NCBI GenBank assembly: GCA_002717765.1
Contig: PBCB01000016.1
Coordinates: 44,060 to 52,713, forward strand
Reading direction: 5' to 3'
Source of the DNA: Fidelibacterota bacterium
GTDB lineage: Bacteria > Marinisomatota > Marinisomatia > Marinisomatales > TCS55
Length of the DNA stretch: 8,654 nt
The translations under genes were made by a program, and so were the position numbers. Shown in pieces: positions 6,676 to 8,654 of the stretch. Positions within the stretch are counted from its first letter, which is position 1. Every line of letters begins with the position of its first letter. The notes below the pieces were generated by a model. That model saw nothing but the letters and a program-made list of their open reading frames with translations. It was not told the DNA's origin and did not search any database.

Positions 6676-7794
6676 ATGGAAGGTTTTAAGTCATTAATCA
6701 ATTATATTTCTAATCCTACTATACTGGTTACTGCGGTTATTGTAGGATTCCCTTTTGTTTTTCCACCTTCAAATTGGTTTTATAGGATCCACAAAAAACT
6801 TGGGCTAGATAAGCTATGGACGATGAAAGGTTTAATTGTAATGACATCAGTTACAATTGCCTTTTTTATATTTGGACTTGGTGATGATAATTTTAAGAAA
6901 ATTGTTTTAAAACCTGATAATGTTCCAATATCGGGCCTTATTATTTTATTGATATTTTTTACTTGGCTAAGTATGCATCAAGCTTATAAAAATGATAAGC
7001 TTATTGATCAAGGAAAACCTGTTGATGAGCATTATGAAGCTCCTAATGACAAGGTACTTGTTTGGCCAGATTTAGTATATGTAGAGCTTATCTCATTGAT
7101 TTTATTTTCTGCATTCATGTTGATTTGGTCAATTGGACTACCAGCTCCATTAGAACAGCCAGCCAATCCATCCGAATCTCCAAACCCAGCAAAAGCTCCT
7201 TGGTATTTTTTAGGCCTTCAGGAAATGCTTGTATATTTTGACCCATGGTATGCAGGTGTCGTTTTACCTACATTTATTATTATTGGTTTAATGGCAATCC
7301 CCTATATTGATTCTGATCCAAATGGCTCGGGCTATTTTAGTTACAAAAATAGAATGCTTTCTGTTTCGATCTATCTTTTTGGATGGCTTGTATTGTGGAA
7401 TGTTTTAATCGTTATTGGTACGTTTTTAAGAGGTCCGAATTGGGGATTTTTTGGCCCATTTGAGTACTGGGACCCCCATAGACTTGAGGCTCTAACCAAT
7501 GTTAATCTATCCGAACTTTTTTATGTTAAATGGCTTAATACTGGTCTACCATCTAATATTTTACTGAGAGAAGCGCCAGGCCTATTTATAGTATTTATTA
7601 TTTTTGCTGTTTTACCTCCTTTGCTTGCAAAGACACTATTAAAAAGTTTTTACGATAGGCTAGGTAGCGCCAGATATACTATTTTTGTAGTGTTGATGCT
7701 TTTTGGTGCATTACTCCCTGTAAAAATGTATCTTCGCTGGTTCTTTAACCTAAAATATATTATTTCGATGCCTGAGTTCTTTTTCAATTTTTAA
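6676..7794 (+). CDS. Cytochrome b C-terminal subunit (subunit IV-like), enlarged
   Basis: This 372-residue membrane protein contains the C-terminal cytochrome b region that completes the Qo site. Residues 125-210 align with subunit IV of b6f: the conserved WPDLVYVELI helix (about 131-152), EQPANPSESPNPAKAPWYF, then a helix at 190-210. The Qo signature PEWY is replaced by APWY (174-177). Eight hydrophobic segments are visible: about 14-32, 50-67, 84-100, 131-152, 190-210, 228-249, 299-320 and 333-352. Subunit IV has only three helices in about 160 residues, so this protein has an N-terminal extension of about 120 residues with up to three helices, plus extra C-terminal helices. The segment LRGPNWGFFGPFEYWD (251-266) forms a loop after the helix at 228-249. 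No bis-histidine haem pair is present, as expected for this half. It starts five bases after the b6-like gene with no evident Shine-Dalgarno sequence. Confidence 0.93.
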   Translation: MEGFKSLINYISNPTILVTAVIVGFPFVFPPSNWFYRIHKKLGLDKLWTMKGLIVMTSVTIAFFIFGLGDDNFKKIVLKPDNVPISGLIILLIFFTWLSMHQAYKNDKLIDQGKPVDEHYEAPNDKVLVWPDLVYVELISLILFSAFMLIWSIGLPAPLEQPANPSESPNPAKAPWYFLGLQEMLVYFDPWYAGVVLPTFIIIGLMAIPYIDSDPNGSGYFSYKNRMLSVSIYLFGWLVLWNVLIVIGTFLRGPNWGFFGPFEYWDPHRLEALTNVNLSELFYVKWLNTGLPSNILLREAPGLFIVFIIFAVLPPLLAKTLLKSFYDRLGSARYTIFVVLMLFGALLPVKMYLRWFFNLKYIISMPEFFFNF

Positions 7795-7805
7795 TTTATT
7801 GATAT

Positions 7806-8654
7806 ATGCCGATTAACCAAGAAGAAAGATATTATAATGTATTGAAACTCAATAAGTGGTTTGCTATATCTAGCTTACTGTTTACCGCTTTTTGGATTAT
7901 TACATTTGCAGATGACTATAATCGACCATGGAAAAAGTATCAGTATGAATTTAGAAAATTGGAGATTGAAAATGTTAAGCAGAAGCTGACTAATCAAGAA
8001 TTAATTCTTTCTGAAAATTCTGACTATCAAAATCTATTAAGTGAATTAGAAAAAAGACAAACTGAATTAGTAAATCAATCTGATAAGGTTGAAAGAATTC
8101 AAGCGCAAATCAATGATTTGGATGCTACTCTTTATCAGTCAAATCAAGATTATCAATTTGCTAAGGCAGACTTCGATGCTGCAAAATATACTTTAGAAGA
8201 ATCTCAATTCGGGCACGGTGATCTTGAAAAAGCAAAAAAGAATTACAATAGACTTAAGAAAAAAACAGATGCCGCATTTTTAATTGCTGAAAAAAATCAG
8301 TCCTTGGTTGATAGTCTTGATCAAGAATTGAAAGTAATCAATTCATTCATTAAACAAACGAATGACGCGCTATATGCCATAGGTAGTGAAAAACAATTAT
8401 TAGAAAGACAGTTGTCAAAATTAGATCCTGAAGCTATGACTTTTGCCAATAAAATAGCCAATATCGTTCGAGATGTTCCCGTTATAGACTTTATTGACCC
8501 CTACTATGAAGTAAAGCAGACAGTGGTAAATGACCTTGAGGATGATCTTGTATATATGGGCATGCCTAAAGTAGATAGATGCATAACTTGTCATGTGGGT
8601 ATTGATAAAAAAGGATTTGAAGATGCACCACAACCATACACCACCCACCCAAGG
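7806..8654 (+). CDS. Membrane-anchored coiled-coil cytochrome c, partial (3' end beyond window)
   Basis: An open frame of 283 codons runs to the window edge without a stop, so the gene is truncated here by the window and not by mutation. The product has a membrane anchor at about 18-34 (WFAISSLLFTAFWIITFADD region), then a long charged helical segment with heptad-like spacing at about 45-207 that looks like a coiled coil. After a conserved-looking stretch (VPVIDFIDPYYEVKQTVV, 224-241) comes a c-type haem motif, CITCH at 259-263, and the last residues are YTTHPR. More haem motifs are likely beyond the window but cannot be seen. The ATG at 7806 follows an in-frame TGA at 7800-7802 and lies 11 bases after the cytochrome b stop. 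By position it should take the role of cytochrome c1 or f, accepting electrons from the Rieske protein in the periplasm. I recall related proteins beside split cytochrome b genes in Planctomycetes-like bacteria, unverified. Confidence 0.9.
   Translation, partial: MPINQEERYYNVLKLNKWFAISSLLFTAFWIITFADDYNRPWKKYQYEFRKLEIENVKQKLTNQELILSENSDYQNLLSELEKRQTELVNQSDKVERIQAQINDLDATLYQSNQDYQFAKADFDAAKYTLEESQFGHGDLEKAKKNYNRLKKKTDAAFLIAEKNQSLVDSLDQELKVINSFIKQTNDALYAIGSEKQLLERQLSKLDPEAMTFANKIANIVRDVPVIDFIDPYYEVKQTVVNDLEDDLVYMGMPKVDRCITCHVGIDKKGFEDAPQPYTTHPR

Noticed and set aside
6671..6697. ATG immediately after the cytochrome b N-terminal stop, giving an eight-codon frame
   Set aside because: It is too short and out of frame with the downstream subunit. 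It may only be chance in A+T-rich DNA.
8421..8648. 75-codon open frame on the - strand near the right edge
   Set aside because: It is antisense to the open cytochrome c frame, which has a membrane anchor and CxxCH motif and continues past the window.

Overview
The window is an A+T-rich bacterial segment with every gene on the + strand. It holds six complete protein genes, one tRNA and one protein gene that runs off the right edge. All starts are ATG and all six complete genes stop with TAA. Few starts have a convincing Shine-Dalgarno sequence. SecA carries long insertions and an alternative C-terminal tail that resemble the FCB group (Bacteroidota and relatives). Together with the base composition and the split cytochrome b, this suggests an uncultured marine FCB-type bacterium such as Marinimicrobia (SAR406). 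That placement is inference and was not tested by a search.

Layout. Positions 25-3081 encode SecA, the preprotein translocase ATPase. Five bases later, 3087-4256 encodes a PLP-dependent trans-sulfuration enzyme of the cystathionine gamma-synthase/gamma-lyase type. A perfect A+T-rich inverted repeat overlaps its stop codon and probably closes this unit. A short spacer with possible -10 boxes leads to tRNA-Leu(UAG) at 4341-4422.

Only 15 bases after the tRNA, a tightly packed respiratory gene set begins: a membrane-anchored HEAT-repeat protein (4438-5295), a Rieske iron-sulfur protein (5308-5880), a cytochrome b N-terminal half (5882-6670), a cytochrome b C-terminal half (6676-7794), and the start of a membrane-anchored c-type cytochrome with a long coiled coil (7806 to beyond 8654). 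Intergenic gaps here are 1 to 12 bases, so this is very likely one operon.

How the genes work together. The Rieske protein and the two cytochrome b halves form the core of a quinol-oxidising bc-type complex. The split cytochrome b, a cysteine aligned with the haem c_i (c_n) attachment cysteine of cytochrome b6, and a 15-residue histidine spacing in the fourth helix all point to the b6f/Firmicutes-like type. No cytochrome c1 or f is seen. The coiled-coil cytochrome c in the next slot is the likely electron acceptor. The HEAT-repeat protein at the head of the operon may be an accessory or assembly factor. Most interest lies in this respiratory module: the predicted haem c_i, the non-canonical Qo motif, the enlarged C-terminal cytochrome b subunit and the unusual cytochrome c.
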